Of a stretch of DNA of 64,000 nucleotides, positions 20,851 through 31,104 are shown piece after piece. The notes below the pieces were generated by a model. The model was not told where the DNA came from. It did no database searches and saw only the letters and a program-made list of their open reading frames with translations. Each line of letters starts with the position of its first letter. Within the stretch, counting starts at the first letter, position 1. The stretch lies in contig OX336344.1 in NCBI GenBank assembly GCA_946902875.1, positions 22,465,791-22,529,790 on the forward strand, in the 5' to 3' direction. This DNA is from Nematopogon swammerdamellus (lineage: Eukaryota; Arthropoda; Insecta; Lepidoptera; Adelidae). The position numbers and the translations under genes were made by a program.

Positions 20851-21997
20851 GTGTAAATTATGTGGCTGTTTTAAGTTCTGATGAAGGAAACGCCAGCATT
20901 ATTTACCAAGACGAGTCATTAGCATTTTTTAAATTCCAATTTCAAATGTTTAAATGTAATTATTTTAAACAACCCGGATTGGCTGGGATTTCTCTCTAGA
21001 ATAGAATGTTAATAATAGTTTCCCAGTTCACTTTATTATTTTGAAATGATATTCCACGCCGACTGACTGAAGGTAGTTTGTTAGGTAGATACGCACCGGG
21101 ACGCGGGAAGTGGAACAAGTTAAAATTACGCCGCTCTTGCTTTGGGAGAGATTAGTTTAGGAGAAGGCTCACTTTGATGTGAAAACCGACGTTTGAAAGT
21201 TTTAGTCTGAGGGACCGGCAGGCAGGCTATTTAACTTAGTAGCAGGTATCTAGTCTATAAATAATATAATATATTAATAATCCTTATTTAAGTAAAAAAA
21301 TTACTAAAAGAAAACCCATGGAAAATTATTATTTTTACTTAAATGTGGTATAAGTATAGTAGTTTAGAAAGTATGATGTAGTTTTAATATAGGAACATTG
21401 AAATTTATAATTAAATTAAATTAAATTAAATGTATGTATTAATATAATCTTTATTGAACACCAGTTAATTCAAATTAGGTATAATAGGCGAGCTTAATGC
21501 CGCGAGGCATTTTATTCTGCCTAACCTCTGAGATGTGGGAGAAATCCATACATATTATCCGGTTTTTTTAAATATTTTTTTTGTAGGTAAATTTAATTTT
21601 TAATACTTACATTTTAGATAGGTACTTTTTTTTGGGTTAGTTACTTTGACAATTTTAGTATTAATTTAATTATCCATTTATTAATTTTGTTCGAAGGTCG
21701 ATTTTAAAAGTTTAAACCTATGAGTTCTCTGAACGCCAAATTATAATTACAGTGTGGTGAGCCAACAACATAATATTATAATAATTCATTGGAATATTTT
21801 AAATTATACAAGTTAAATTAATAGCAAGCATTCAGGCTCTTAATGGGCAATTGTACAATCTATAAAATAAATTTCGTACATATGAGATTAAAACATTTTA
21901 ATTTCAGTCATATTATTTTTTTCTGCCATGAAAAAGCTTTCACTGAATATAATTCCATATCGGAAAATGCACGATGCACATGTTTTATTTTTAATTT
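20851..21997. other. AT-rich region, no gene seen
   Basis: Only short incidental frames. A GC patch near 21060-21240 is unassigned. Confidence 0.4.
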
Positions 21998-22260
21998 TTT
22001 TATGGAAACTGACACGGCTGACTCCCTTCGGTGGTGCCGGCTACACTGAACAGTCGTTTCAAATGCTTTTCAACATATCTTTCATTTAATGCGGTGGTAT
22101 CAGCCCAGGCGGGTTAAACCCTACCACCTAGTAAGGTAAGAAGGGAAGGGACCTACAGTTTTACTTGGAATCCGAACCACGGGTCTCCAACGGTCGAGCG
22201 GTCACCCATCGATCGGATCGATAGTCGACCGACCGCACTGCTGAGCTACCGAGGCTGATG
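21998..22260 (-). mobile_element. 5S/tRNA SINE with internal deletions
   Basis: The tail TTTATGGAAACTGACACGGC joins directly to GGTGCCGGCTACACTGAAC, so about 90 bp of the tail is missing. The head is present to CTGAGCTACCGAGGCTGATG but most of the 5S segment is lost. Confidence 0.8.
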
Positions 22261-23204
22261 TCAGTGGGCCGTGTTACACGTGCTTGGGGAATATTCGCAT
22301 GTCCAAAAACTCTTCAATTCTTTTTTTTACGCAATTCATCGTGGAATTGGAATAAAATTTGGGCCGAAAACACCGTGAAAATGACAGCCTTTTCCAATTT
22401 CAATTTGCCAATTTTATTTTAAACGAATTGTTCAGATAAGAGCGACGCGACGGTGGCGGAGGCTGGGCGCGGTGCGGCGCACGGCGGGGTGCTGCGGGCG
22501 TTTCAATTCCGCTGGGATACACATGTGAGCGCAGCGACGAGCGGAGCGCCAAACTAAATAAAATAAATAATTACATTTTTCAATATTTTGTTATGTTATT
22601 AAGGATAAAAGGCCTTTACTCACCTTTCCGAGATATGTGGCTCGAAGTTACAGACTAAACGTATGCCCCATTATAATGAGCCAAAACGTCGAGCCTCAAA
22701 TACACGAGTACAAACCACGATTAAAGATTTTTAAAGGCGATAAAAATGAAATTAAATAACAAATTTTATTAACTACACTTAAACGACACTTCATCTTCGA
22801 TTTGTGTCGATGTCCAATCGATGTGGCGACGTTTAGTGACCGAAAATTAACACAACGGTTCTCAAATGAGAGCGGCATATCAAGCATACCTACTGAGAAA
22901 AATGTGGTCGGTTTAAAGAATCTTTATTATCTCAAAGATCGTGTCGCTTGCAGGCAGACATTATAAGTTGGTTACAAAGCAAAATCATAATATTGAAATA
23001 ATTTAAAACTAAACATATTGTATGATAGGTAAATCTACTCGTAATTGTATATGTTCATTGTTACACTTTGACGTAATGTTTCCGGTTACGCGGTCAGTTT
23101 CAGTCATATGACTGAAAGTAACTTACATTCTTCGACGTTTCGTCCCCTAATTGTATGAAATATATATTGTATGATAGGTAAGTTGCTTATTTTTACAAGT
23201 TACA
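22261..23204. other. Unassigned region with a GC-rich patch
   Basis: The patch 22440-22550 is GC-rich, in AT-rich surroundings. No splice-supported reading frame found. Confidence 0.35.
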
Positions 23205-23441
23205 AGGACAAGATGCTGTCCTAAAGGGCAAGATGATAGCCACCCCTCACTTTGGCACGGTCTTTCCACCGAGTCATGCAACCGTGCGTCTTCACGCTTC
23301 AATTGCTGCTCGATTGGTTATTTTGTCCGAATACATTGCTAAACGTGGTGGTCGGTGTTGAGCTGTAATTTAGCAAGAGTAATTGCAGCACAACACCGAT
23401 TACCCCGATTGTCGGGATACCGTGTGTGGTGTGTGTATGTT
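23205..23441 (+). mobile_element. Family B repeat, 5' truncated
   Basis: CAAGGACAAGATGCTGTCCT through CTTTGGCACGGTCTTTCCAC to CGATTACCCCGATTGTCGGG. Diverged but complete at the 3' end. Confidence 0.78.
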
Positions 23442-23935
23442 ACGGTGAAAAGATAAAGTACTGACTGATGTTAGAAACTTATACAATACTTATTTACTGC
23501 AAGCGCTGCGCTGTGACGAATATGCACATAGCTCGTCGCTGTCGCTAGTCGCTCGCAACGTCTAATCCGCGCAGTGCAACCTCTATCGAACCATTGTTAA
23601 GGGAAAACTCGCTCAAACAGAAAATAGAATTGTTTGCAAATATATAGACACGCGCCGGTATAGGCCGGCAAGAACCCGTGACAATAGCATTTTCTCCATA
23701 AATCACAAAAGAAAGAAAATACATTCTATACCGGAGTGTGGTTTTAAATATAAAGCATTCTTCGCGTGACTGTTGCGGAAAAAAAGGGAAAAAATTTAAT
23801 TCCGTTTCGTTTACACTTACAATGTTTCGTAGAAGCATCATAGTCACATGTCGTCAATTAGATGCGAGAATTTCCTATCTTTAAGAATGATATGATAACC
23901 TTTATTTTTCAAACCAAACATTGCGACATTGTAAG
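23442..23935. other. Unassigned region
   Basis: No gene or repeat recognised. The antisense frame at 23545-23847 (100 codons) has no motif. Confidence 0.35.
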
Positions 23936-24195
23936 TTTTTTTATGTAATCCAGTATGGGTGGCTGAGTCGGAGGGGCCAAAGCGCGTGCTCTGACCAGCC
24001 AATATCACCTCCGAGAAGGTAGGTGCCATATTGCTGGCTATACTGGACTAGAGGAGAACACAACCGAGGCTGCTATGCGGTCATCTTACATCCAGACGGT
24101 GGTATCAACCCAGTCGGCTAAAATTTGAACCACCTAGTAAGGGGCAAGGGAAGGGACCTACAGTTTTACACCGGTTTCGAACGGTCAAGCAGCAG
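23936..24195 (-). mobile_element. SINE with 5S-SINE-like middle and type 2 tail
   Basis: Read on the minus strand: GTAAAACTGTAGGTCCCTTC and TTACTAGGTGGT (as in the 5S/tRNA SINE), then TTGATACCACCG, GTCCAGTATAGCCAGC, and the distinct tail CTCGGAGGTGATATTGGCTG to CATACTGGATTACATAAAA. Middle shared, tail replaced. Confidence 0.75.
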
Positions 24196-24227
24196 GTGCA
24201 GGTATGAACATAAATTTTGCGTATGCG

Positions 24228-24662
24228 TTACAAAACTAAAAATCTATAACTTATATAAAAGCTAATAACCCTCCTCCAGGTGGGACGATGTGGGCACTGT
24301 TCCGAGGACGCTAGCGGCGTTGTCTCGCTGGATGGCCACACTGATACGCTGCCCCAGGAACTCGAGCGAACGTTGTTCTCCTGAAGTATCGTACAGGAAC
24401 ATCCCGATGTCTTTCGCGAGCCGCTTTGCCTCCTCAGACCATTCCCCCATCGCCTCCACCGAAAATGCGGGGAAGATGTGCTGGTGTGCCACTGAACTGT
24501 ATTTGGTATGCTTGTGGCTGGCTGCAGTTTCAGCGGATGCGCCGGCGAACTGCTGCACAGAGTATCGGCGCAGGTAGCAACCCACACCAGGGACTTTCCC
24601 TCACGCCACGAGATGATGGTCATGCCATCTGGACGCTTACCATCGTCCCGGAATAGGCCCAC
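24228..24662 (-). pseudogene. Retroelement protein remnant, frameshifted
   Basis: Two overlapping minus-strand frames join into one conserved domain. The upstream frame gives [20 protein letters not shown]; after a frameshift near 24545-24580 the second frame gives [20 protein letters not shown], then [20 protein letters not shown] at the end. RPDGxT...G..LVW..T..DT and R.S.AIQR.NAAS..GT are hallmarks of a domain found at the C-terminus of reverse-transcriptase-like hypothetical proteins in many invertebrates (family knowledge, unnamed). The same domain sits at 52823-53221. The frameshift makes it non-functional as read. Confidence 0.75.
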
Positions 24663-25009
24663 TGGCTCCAGTGTTGAGGGAAGCCCGGCTGATACGAGTG
24701 AATAATAATTATGCCTAATTAAGAATTCTTGACGAATACAGCTTTTGAACTTCCTTCCAGTTGAAAAACCTTAAAAATTGAAGGTTTTATTATGGCCAAC
24801 GGTTGGCTGTGCCCAAAAGTTCAAAAGGACGATCAGACACAGCCAATAACACCACTCCTCGCGTTAGGTTACATTTTGAGGTAGGTATTTTCACAAATGA
24901 ATGAATAACAAATTTTTCCCCTAATTCTGCCACATTATTATAATAAACGATCGCTTCTCTTGTATTCTCTCTCTCTCTCCCGTCCATACTTTCTTTGATC
25001 CTGCCCAGT
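24663..25009. other. Unassigned region
   Basis: No gene or repeat recognised. Confidence 0.35.
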
Positions 25010-25046
25010 CCTAAGGCTATTTAGCGTGACGCTAAATAGCCTTAGG
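25010..25046. repeat. Perfect short palindrome
   Basis: CCTAAGGCTATTTAGCG and its exact reverse complement are separated by 3 nt. The sequence overlaps a LINE-tail phrase (CGCTAAAT..) also present in family D. Confidence 0.8.
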
Positions 25047-25049
25047 AGC

Positions 25050-25165
25050 CTATAGGGAGCCTCAAGAACTACTCTTTCCATTGATGCAAACTGCATCAAA
25101 ATCTGTTCAGTGGTTCCGGAGTTTACTTCAAACATACATACACACAGGCAGACGTTCCCTTTTAT
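25050..25165 (+). mobile_element. LINE 3' end fragment
   Basis: Contains AAATCTGTTCAGTGGTTCCG, AACATACATACACACAGGCA and CCTTTTATAAGAATTAGAG, a standard lepidopteran LINE tail phrase, followed by GATTAGA repeats to 25225. Confidence 0.5.
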
Positions 25166-25232
25166 AAGAATTAGAGATTAGAGATTAGAGAAGAGATAGA
25201 GATAGAGAAGATTAGAGATAGAGAAGTATTGT
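25166..25232 (+). repeat. AGAGATTAG simple repeat
   Basis: Imperfect repeats of AGAGATTAG and AGAGATAG, the simple tail of the preceding LINE fragment. Confidence 0.75.
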
Positions 25233-25625
25233 CAGCCTCGTTAGCTCAGTGGTGCAGACAGTCAACTGTCGCTATTGAATGTTAAGCAACGCTGGGTGCG
25301 GTCAGAACTTGGATGGGTGACCGCTGACCGTTGGAGGCTGACCGAGGTTCGGATTCCTCGTAAAACTGTAGGTCCCTTCCCTCCTAATCTTACTTGGTGG
25401 TAGGGTTTAACCCGCCCGGGTTGGTACCACCGCACTGAATGAAACGTCGGTCTAAACGGCTATGTAAATAGTTTGTGTTTTCCGACCAGTTCAGTGTAGC
25501 CGGCACGATCAAAGGGGGAAGCACTGACATGGCACCTAGTTCACCCGGTGTTATGGGCTGACATCACGGACGTTGTAGCTGATGTAGCCAACCGTGTCAG
25601 TTTCCATAAAAAAAAAAAAAAAAGT
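25233..25625 (+). mobile_element. 5S/tRNA-headed SINE, complete copy
   Basis: From TGTCAGCCTCGTTAGCTCAG to CATAAAA plus A tail. It is very close to the copy at 4919-5302, including the shared variants CAGACAGTCAACTGTCGC and GATCAAAGGGGG, so both belong to one young subfamily. Confidence 0.9.
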
Positions 25626-25678
25626 AGATATAGAGGTAGAAAAGATAATTCACAAATTCACCAAATTGTTCAGCCTTT

Positions 25679-26056
25679 CTTTTTATGAAAACTGACACGG
25701 TTGGCTGCATCATCTACAACATCCGTGATGTCAGCCCATAACACCTAGTGAACTAGGTGCCATGCCAGTGCTTCCCTTCATTTCATGTCGGCTACACCGA
25801 ACTGGACGGAAAACACGAACTATTTAAATAGCCGTTTCGATCGACGTTTCATTCAGTGCGGTGGTACCAACCCGGGCGGGATAAACCCTACCACCTAGTT
25901 AGTAAGAAGGGAAGGGACCTACGTGGTCTACTACGGTTTTACGTGGAATCCGAACCGCGGTCAGCCTCCAACGGTCGAGCTATCACCCATCCAAGTACGG
26001 ACCGCGCTCAGGTTACAACAGTCGACCGACCGCAACACTGAGCTACCGAGGCTGAC
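25679..26056 (-). mobile_element. 5S/tRNA-headed SINE, complete copy, inverted
   Basis: Tail TTTTTATGAAAACTGACACG at the left and head CTGAGCTACCGAGGCTGACG at the right. It lies tail-to-tail with the copy at 25233-25625 across about 55 bp. Confidence 0.9.
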
Positions 26057-26144
26057 GACTACAACACTGACGTACGGAGTATGACAATCGGTAACTCCTT
26101 CGTGCGATAAATTCGATATCCTAACCCCGCCTACATTTATGTTT

Positions 26145-26400
26145 TTAACCCCCGACAAAAAAAACGGAGTTTGACGTGTGTGTGTGTGTGTCTGTCTGTC
26201 TGTGGCATCGTAGCTCCCAAACGGATGGACCGATTTGGATGCGGTTTTTTTTTTATTAGGAAGCTTGTTTAGTCGGGATGGTTCTTAGCTATGTTTGTTA
26301 TCAAGTAATCAAGTAATTAAGTAATAAAAAAATTTATTATCTTAAAAAGTGGACCGAATTCCATGCGGTTTTTTTAAAAAAGCTTGAAATAAAAGTTAAA
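26145..26400 (+). mobile_element. CCCCCGAC repeat (LINE/MITE terminus)
   Basis: ACCCCCGACAAAAAAAACGG, GTGTGTGTGTCTGTCTG, GGCATCGTAGCTCCCAAACG and CGATTTGGATGCGG. The reverse of this phrase occurs at 47960-48080 and 48690-49065. Confidence 0.55.
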
Positions 26401-26401
26401 T

Positions 26402-26612
26402 TACTAATTTAAAAAAAACCCCGACCCTAAAAAGTAAAAAATAATTTCCGTTTACTTAATTAAAGGAGTCGGGGGACCGCTAAGTAAATAAAATATAAAA
26501 ACTCAGAGCTGCGCGGGAATTTACTTAGCGGTCCACCGACTCGTTTAATTAAGTAAACGGAAATTATTTTTGACTTTTTAAGGGTCGGGGGTTTTTTAAA
26601 TTTGTAATCCTC
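26402..26612. mobile_element. Foldback element, ~200 bp
   Basis: The arm 26411-26495 (AAAACCCCGACCC, TTCCGTTTACTTAATTAAA, GGACCGCTAAGTAAAT) is mirrored by 26519-26600. The central loop is about 25 bp. Confidence 0.75.
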
Positions 26613-26950
26613 TAAGTACCATACCATACAGGTTTGATTTGCTCACATACGCGCCGAGGCTATCGATAGTAGTAGAAGGAATTAAAAGAAGAATCTTCGT
26701 TTTATATCCAGCAGTAAAGTTTACAGCTGGCTGTAAAGCGAGCTGCTTTTACAGGACCTCTGGGACACGGAATCATGTCGATGCATCAGGCCAACTTGCA
26801 CGTTTAGCGTATACTGCGATGTGAGCTTTATTACTGGGTAACTAGAGTCTAAAGTTGTAGTAGGTTTAAAAAATGTAAGCGAAATCACATGGCTTACAGT
26901 ATGAATTTATATGATTGGTTAAGGCCGTGACAAACGCCAACGACCTTGAG
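26613..26950. other. Unassigned region
   Basis: No gene or repeat recognised. Confidence 0.35.
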
Positions 26951-27754
26951 CATTCGGGAATTCTACATAATGTACCATGCGACTGCTAATTTCGCTTCGC
27001 ACGTTCAAGTCACATTTAGCGTAGTTTGTCGCTATCAGCCTAAAGAGTTGATGGTTCGGGGTTCGAATCCCACTTTCGTATGTTTTTTTTTTGCTTTTTT
27101 ATTATTTTAATTATTAAAATGATTGTGGCTTATGTAACTGATGCGTGATTCTAATTTTTTATTTTTTATTATTTTACCTAAATAACATTTTATTGTAATT
27201 TCTTCCAAATTATTTTAGTTCATGTACTTACCACTTTTTATAAACCTCTAAATAGACTATCGATGAAAACTAAAATAAAAATAGGTAGGTAGGTAATAGG
27301 TAGATAGGCATTTAGGTATGTATGGCAAATATCATAGCAACATAGGTACCGGCATTCGGGAATTCTACATAATGTACCATGCGACTGCTAATTTCGCTTC
27401 GCACGTTCAAGTCACATTTAGCGTAGTTTGTCGCTATCAGCCTAAAGAGTTGATGGTTCGGGGTTCGAATCCCACTTTCGTATGTTTTTTTTTTTTTGCT
27501 TTTTTATTATTTTAATTATTAAAATGATTGTGGCTTATGTAACTGATGCGCGATTCTAATTTTTTATTTTTTATTATTTTACCTAAATAACATTTTATTG
27601 TAATTTCTTCCAAATTATTTTAGTTCATGTACTTACCACTTTTTATAAACCTCTAAATAGACTATCGATGAAAACTAAAATAAAAATAGGTAGGTAGGTA
27701 GGTAGATAGGCATTTAGGTATGTATGGCAAATATCATAGCAACATAGGTACCGG
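26951..27754 (+). repeat. 402-bp tandem duplication with a tRNA-like core
   Basis: Copies 26951-27352 and 27353-27754 are nearly identical. Each has an A-box-like TAGCGTAGTTTG (27017 and 27419 region), an anticodon-arm-like stem TCAGC/GTTGA with a 7-nt loop CTAAAGA, a B-box-like GGTTCGAATCC and then a T run of at least 8 that could stop pol III. The acceptor stem does not pair, so it is not a normal tRNA gene. Confidence 0.8.
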
Positions 27755-27935
27755 CCGGCGCGCGCGGCGCGCGCGGCGGCAGCATGGCACGGTGCGGTGG
27801 GGTGCGGTGCGGTGCGGTAACTCAGTAGCAGCGTGCGGTGCGGAGGCGGCACGGCGGCGGCGGCACGGCGGCGGCGGCGGCGGAGGCGGCGGCGGCGGCG
27901 GCGCGGTGGAGGCGCGGGAGGCGCAGACAGCGTTA
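27755..27935. repeat. CGG-rich block
   Basis: GGCGCGCGCGGCGGCAGCA, GGTGCGGTGCGGTGCGGTAA and (CGG)n between about 27840 and 27910. An extreme GC island directly after the tandem duplication. Frames on both strands are compositional. Confidence 0.75.
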
Positions 27936-28074
27936 TACCACAGTACCTATTAGTTATTCTGTGGTTATACCAACGAAAGCCATGCGTATAACGCCCCGTC
28001 AAGTTACGTACCGGAGCGTATACTGATAGATACCACAGAAGAGAGATATTACTGATACGGTCGTACTGTATACT

Positions 28075-28458
28075 GGTACGGAAAATGACACGGTGGCAAC
28101 ATCACCTACAATACAACATCCGAGATGTCAGCTCGTAACAACTGGTGAAGTAGGTGCTATGTCAGTGCTTTTCTTCGGTCGTACCGGCTTCACTGAACTG
28201 GACGGAAAAAAAGAAGGGAGTCATATCCCGAAATAGTTTGTATTTTCCGTCCAGTTTAGTGTAGCCGGCACGACCAAAGGGAAGCACTGACATGGCACCT
28301 AAGTTCACCCGGTGTTATGGGCTGACATCACGGATGTTATAGGTGATATAGCAAACTGTGTCAGTTTACATAAAAAAATCCCTCAGTCGCCTTTTACGAC
28401 ATGCACGGGGAGAGATGCAGTGGGGCTATTATTTTAAATTACCATCCCACACGGTACA
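28075..28458 (-). mobile_element. Chimeric SINE (family B head) split by a nested SINE
   Basis: On the minus strand the head GTGTGGGATGGT to GTCGTAAAAGGCGACTGAGG lies at 28380-28458, and the body and tail lie at 28075-28228. Between them is a plus-strand SINE 3' half (28229-28378). The outer element lacks the middle of its body. Confidence 0.7.
28229..28378 (+). mobile_element. Nested 5'-truncated SINE
   Basis: From AAATAGTTTGTATTTTCCGT to CATAAAAAAA. It interrupts the minus-strand element exactly within its GGGATATGACTCCC region. Confidence 0.75.
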
Positions 28459-29095
28459 AATATACCTAACCTACCTATCTTTTTTCCATTCGATCCAAAC
28501 ACAGAAGACAGAAATGACGACCGACACGCGGGCGCAGCAGGGCAGGAGCGAGCAAGCGAGCCCGGAACTAAAATTGTATCTAGTATTGAAGTGCCTGCTA
28601 AATTGACGAAGGCAAAAATTTTACCCTTCCGACTGAAGAATTACGTCAATAATTTCATGTAGGCGTTTTTTGTTTTTTATTTTTATCTCCTTTCGTGGAT
28701 AACATAATAAAACAAATTGAATAGAGTTTTCTCAGAGCTTTGTGACCTTTGAATCGGTGGTATTGTAAAATTGTAATAATACACACATACTCAGATTTTC
28801 AAAAATTCATGCTTTTTTTATATATTTTTAATTTTATGTTTATTACTTACTTTTACTCATTATTAAAAAAACCAGCAATGCACTTTGTTGGTAAGGAACC
28901 AAAATATAGGTTGGTATTTTTTTAATTTTCTGAATGTGTGTCAATTGGTCAGTTTTGGACCTTCTTTGTCGCACTTTTTGCATGTTTTGCGTATTTGGCG
29001 TTTGTCACCGCCTTAAGGCGCTTAGAAAGCGCCAAGCCAACCCCACGTATCTGCAAAAAATCTGGTATTCTTCGTGGTGTATATTAAGTAAAGCC
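28459..29095. other. Unassigned region
   Basis: AT-rich, no gene recognised. Confidence 0.35.
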
Positions 29096-29343
29096 TAAGT
29101 AGGTCCCTTCCCTTCTTACCTTACTAGGTGGTAGGGTTTCAACCGCCCGGATTGATACCACCGCACTAAATGAAAGGTTGGTTGGAACAGATATGTCAAT
29201 AATTCGTGTATTCCGACCAGTTCAGTGTAGCCGGCACGACCAAAGGAAAGCACTGACGTGGCACCTTGTTCACCCGGTGTTATGGGCTGACATCGCGGAT
29301 TTTGTAGGTGATGTAGCCAACCGTGTCAGTTTTCACAAAACAA
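29096..29343 (+). mobile_element. 5S/tRNA SINE, head lost
   Basis: Begins at GTAGGTCCCTTCCCTTCTTA and ends GTGTCAGTTTTCACAAAAC. Body and tail only. Confidence 0.8.
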
Positions 29344-29393
29344 ATCGATAGATATAATGAGTTTTGTTTTGTTCTCTGATGTCTAATACTTTT

Positions 29394-29720
29394 TAGGGTT
29401 CCGTATCCGTCGCACGGGACCCTATTACTAAGCCTACGCCCCGTCTGTCTGTCTGTCTGTCTGTCTGTCCGAGAGCTGTATCTCTTGAACCGTAATAGGT
29501 GGCCCGTTGAAATGTTCACAGAATATGGTGCTATTATGGCCGATATAACAACAAATAATAAAAATAAGAAACATAAAAAATATATGTACCAAATTAAAGT
29601 TATTGTTACGTCCAGTAGATTCGGAGAAAATAAGCTGTGATAGACGGACAAACAGGCAGACAGACACAAGAGTGTTCCTATAAGGGTTCCGTTTTTTCCT
29701 CTTTTGAGTTATGGAACCCC
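29394..29720 (+). mobile_element. Family C 5' half fused to inverted C2
   Basis: AGGGTTCCGTATCCGTCGCA to ATAACAACAAATAATAAAA is family C. Then, from about 29600, the reverse of family C2 follows (GATTCGGAGAAAATAAGCTG, AGACAGACACAAGAG, TATAAGGGTTCCG). A composite of two related repeats in opposite orientation. Confidence 0.65.
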
Positions 29721-29879
29721 AATAAAAAACTAACCACTTCACAATAAATTATTTTGGAATCTGGAAGTGATGGATGCGCCGCGCCGGCTCTAACTTATTA
29801 CTCTATCTATGCTGCACGAAATTGCTTCATGCACAGCAATTTTCGAATTCCGAAAATAGAACAATGCTTGTATGATGCA

Positions 29880-30218
29880 CGCAAACAACCCAACCGCCAC
29901 GAGCCACGATCCTGAAACACTTTTGCCGCCTCTTCCACTTTCATAATGTTCTTCATACATGCTCGTCGGTTACGGGTACTACGCACCTGACACTTTTCGA
30001 GCACATGCCCGATCTGGTCCAGGTACGTGCGTCTAGGGCGACCCTACACGACTCTTCCACTAACATTCGCTCCATAGATTTTTTTCATTAGTCTCCTATC
30101 ATCCATTCTACAGACACACATACTCCTCCTATTCCACACATACTCCTCTCAACGCCGCATTTCGACATCATTTATCCTGCTCTCATGCTTCGCCTGCCAT
30201 ACACAACTTTCACTCCCA
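29880..30218 (-). pseudogene. RTE-like LINE C-terminal remnant
   Basis: The minus strand reads RMDDRRLMKKI-type residues, then a TYLDQIGHVLEKCQVRS-like stretch, RNRRACMKNIMKVEEAAKVF and a QDRGSWR motif. It corresponds to the longer plus-strand copy at 35565-35885. Stops are present. Confidence 0.65.
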
Positions 30219-30483
30219 TAAGTACTCTGGTAAATTAAAGCACAACACCGACCACCACGTTTAGCACAGTATACGGACAAGATAACTATCAAGCAGCAAG
30301 TGAGGCACGAAGACCCACCTGCTGCATGACAAGGTGGAAGGACCGCGCCAAGGTGAGAGGTGGCTATCCTTCGCCCTTTAGCGCGACATCTTGTCCTTAT
30401 CCCTTAGTCGCCTTTTAGGACATGCACGGGGAGATATGCAGTGGGGCTATTCTTTTTAAGTACCGGCGGCCCCACACGGTACA
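30219..30483 (-). mobile_element. Family B repeat, 3' truncated
   Basis: Minus-strand head GTACCGTGTGGGGCCGCCGG through CTTGGCGCGGTCCTTCCACC to GCTTTAATTTACCAGAGTAC. It abuts the LINE remnant on its left. Confidence 0.8.
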
Positions 30484-30549
30484 AATAAATTTAATTTCGA
30501 ATTACATAAATAGTATTTCATGTGACATTAATATAAATTAAACAAATCG

Positions 30550-30785
30550 GATAAGTGCGAATTTAGCGATTCAAAATAAGAAAATCGGTTTTTGTAGTTT
30601 TCAAGTTTAGCCGTTACAGAACGATCTGAAAATCGGTTTAGTCGTTTTCGCCGTTACAGACCGATATGAAAATTGGTTTAGTTCTTTTCTAGTTTAGTCA
30701 TTCATTCATTACAGATAGATCTAAAAATCGGTTTAGTCGTTTTCTAGTTTAGCCTTTGCAGACGGATATTTATATCAGTTACATA
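30550..30785 (+). repeat. ~47-bp tandem repeat, outlying block
   Basis: Diverged units with AAAATCGGTTTAGTCGTTTT and AGTTTAGCC separated from the main array by about 320 bp of other sequence. Confidence 0.75.
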
Positions 30786-31104
30786 TACCTAATTATATTT
30801 TATCATGGAGGTAAAAACCCACGTGCGCCCGCGCCCGCGGGCGCGCGTGGCTTCGTAGCTTCATGTATTTTATATATTAATATAATAATATAATAATCTT
30901 TTTCATATGGCATTAACATAAATTAAATAATATTTAATATAAAATCTTATATTTGCGCAGTCGAAGAACGAGCTAAGCAGAGATAAATCTCGCCAAAAGA
31001 AGCGAGATCCTTCCCGTTGATTTATCCCGCCCGCTTCAGGGAGTGTAGGTCCCCGCGGTGGGATCGCTCCGCGCGCGAGAGTCGGGTACAGATGTGAGCA
31101 ATAA
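30786..31104. other. Spacer between the two tandem blocks
   Basis: Contains GCGCCCGCGCCCGCGGGCGC and a moderately GC-rich stretch 30960-31090. Not recognised. It may be an insertion that split the tandem array. Confidence 0.4.

Noticed and set aside
27017..27090. Functional tRNA gene (and its duplicate near 27419)
   Set aside because: The acceptor stem does not pair and the T stem has only three good pairs, so it was recorded as tRNA-like only.
27643..28026. Gly/Arg-rich frames across the CGG repeat
   Set aside because: Products of (CGG)n translation in different frames.
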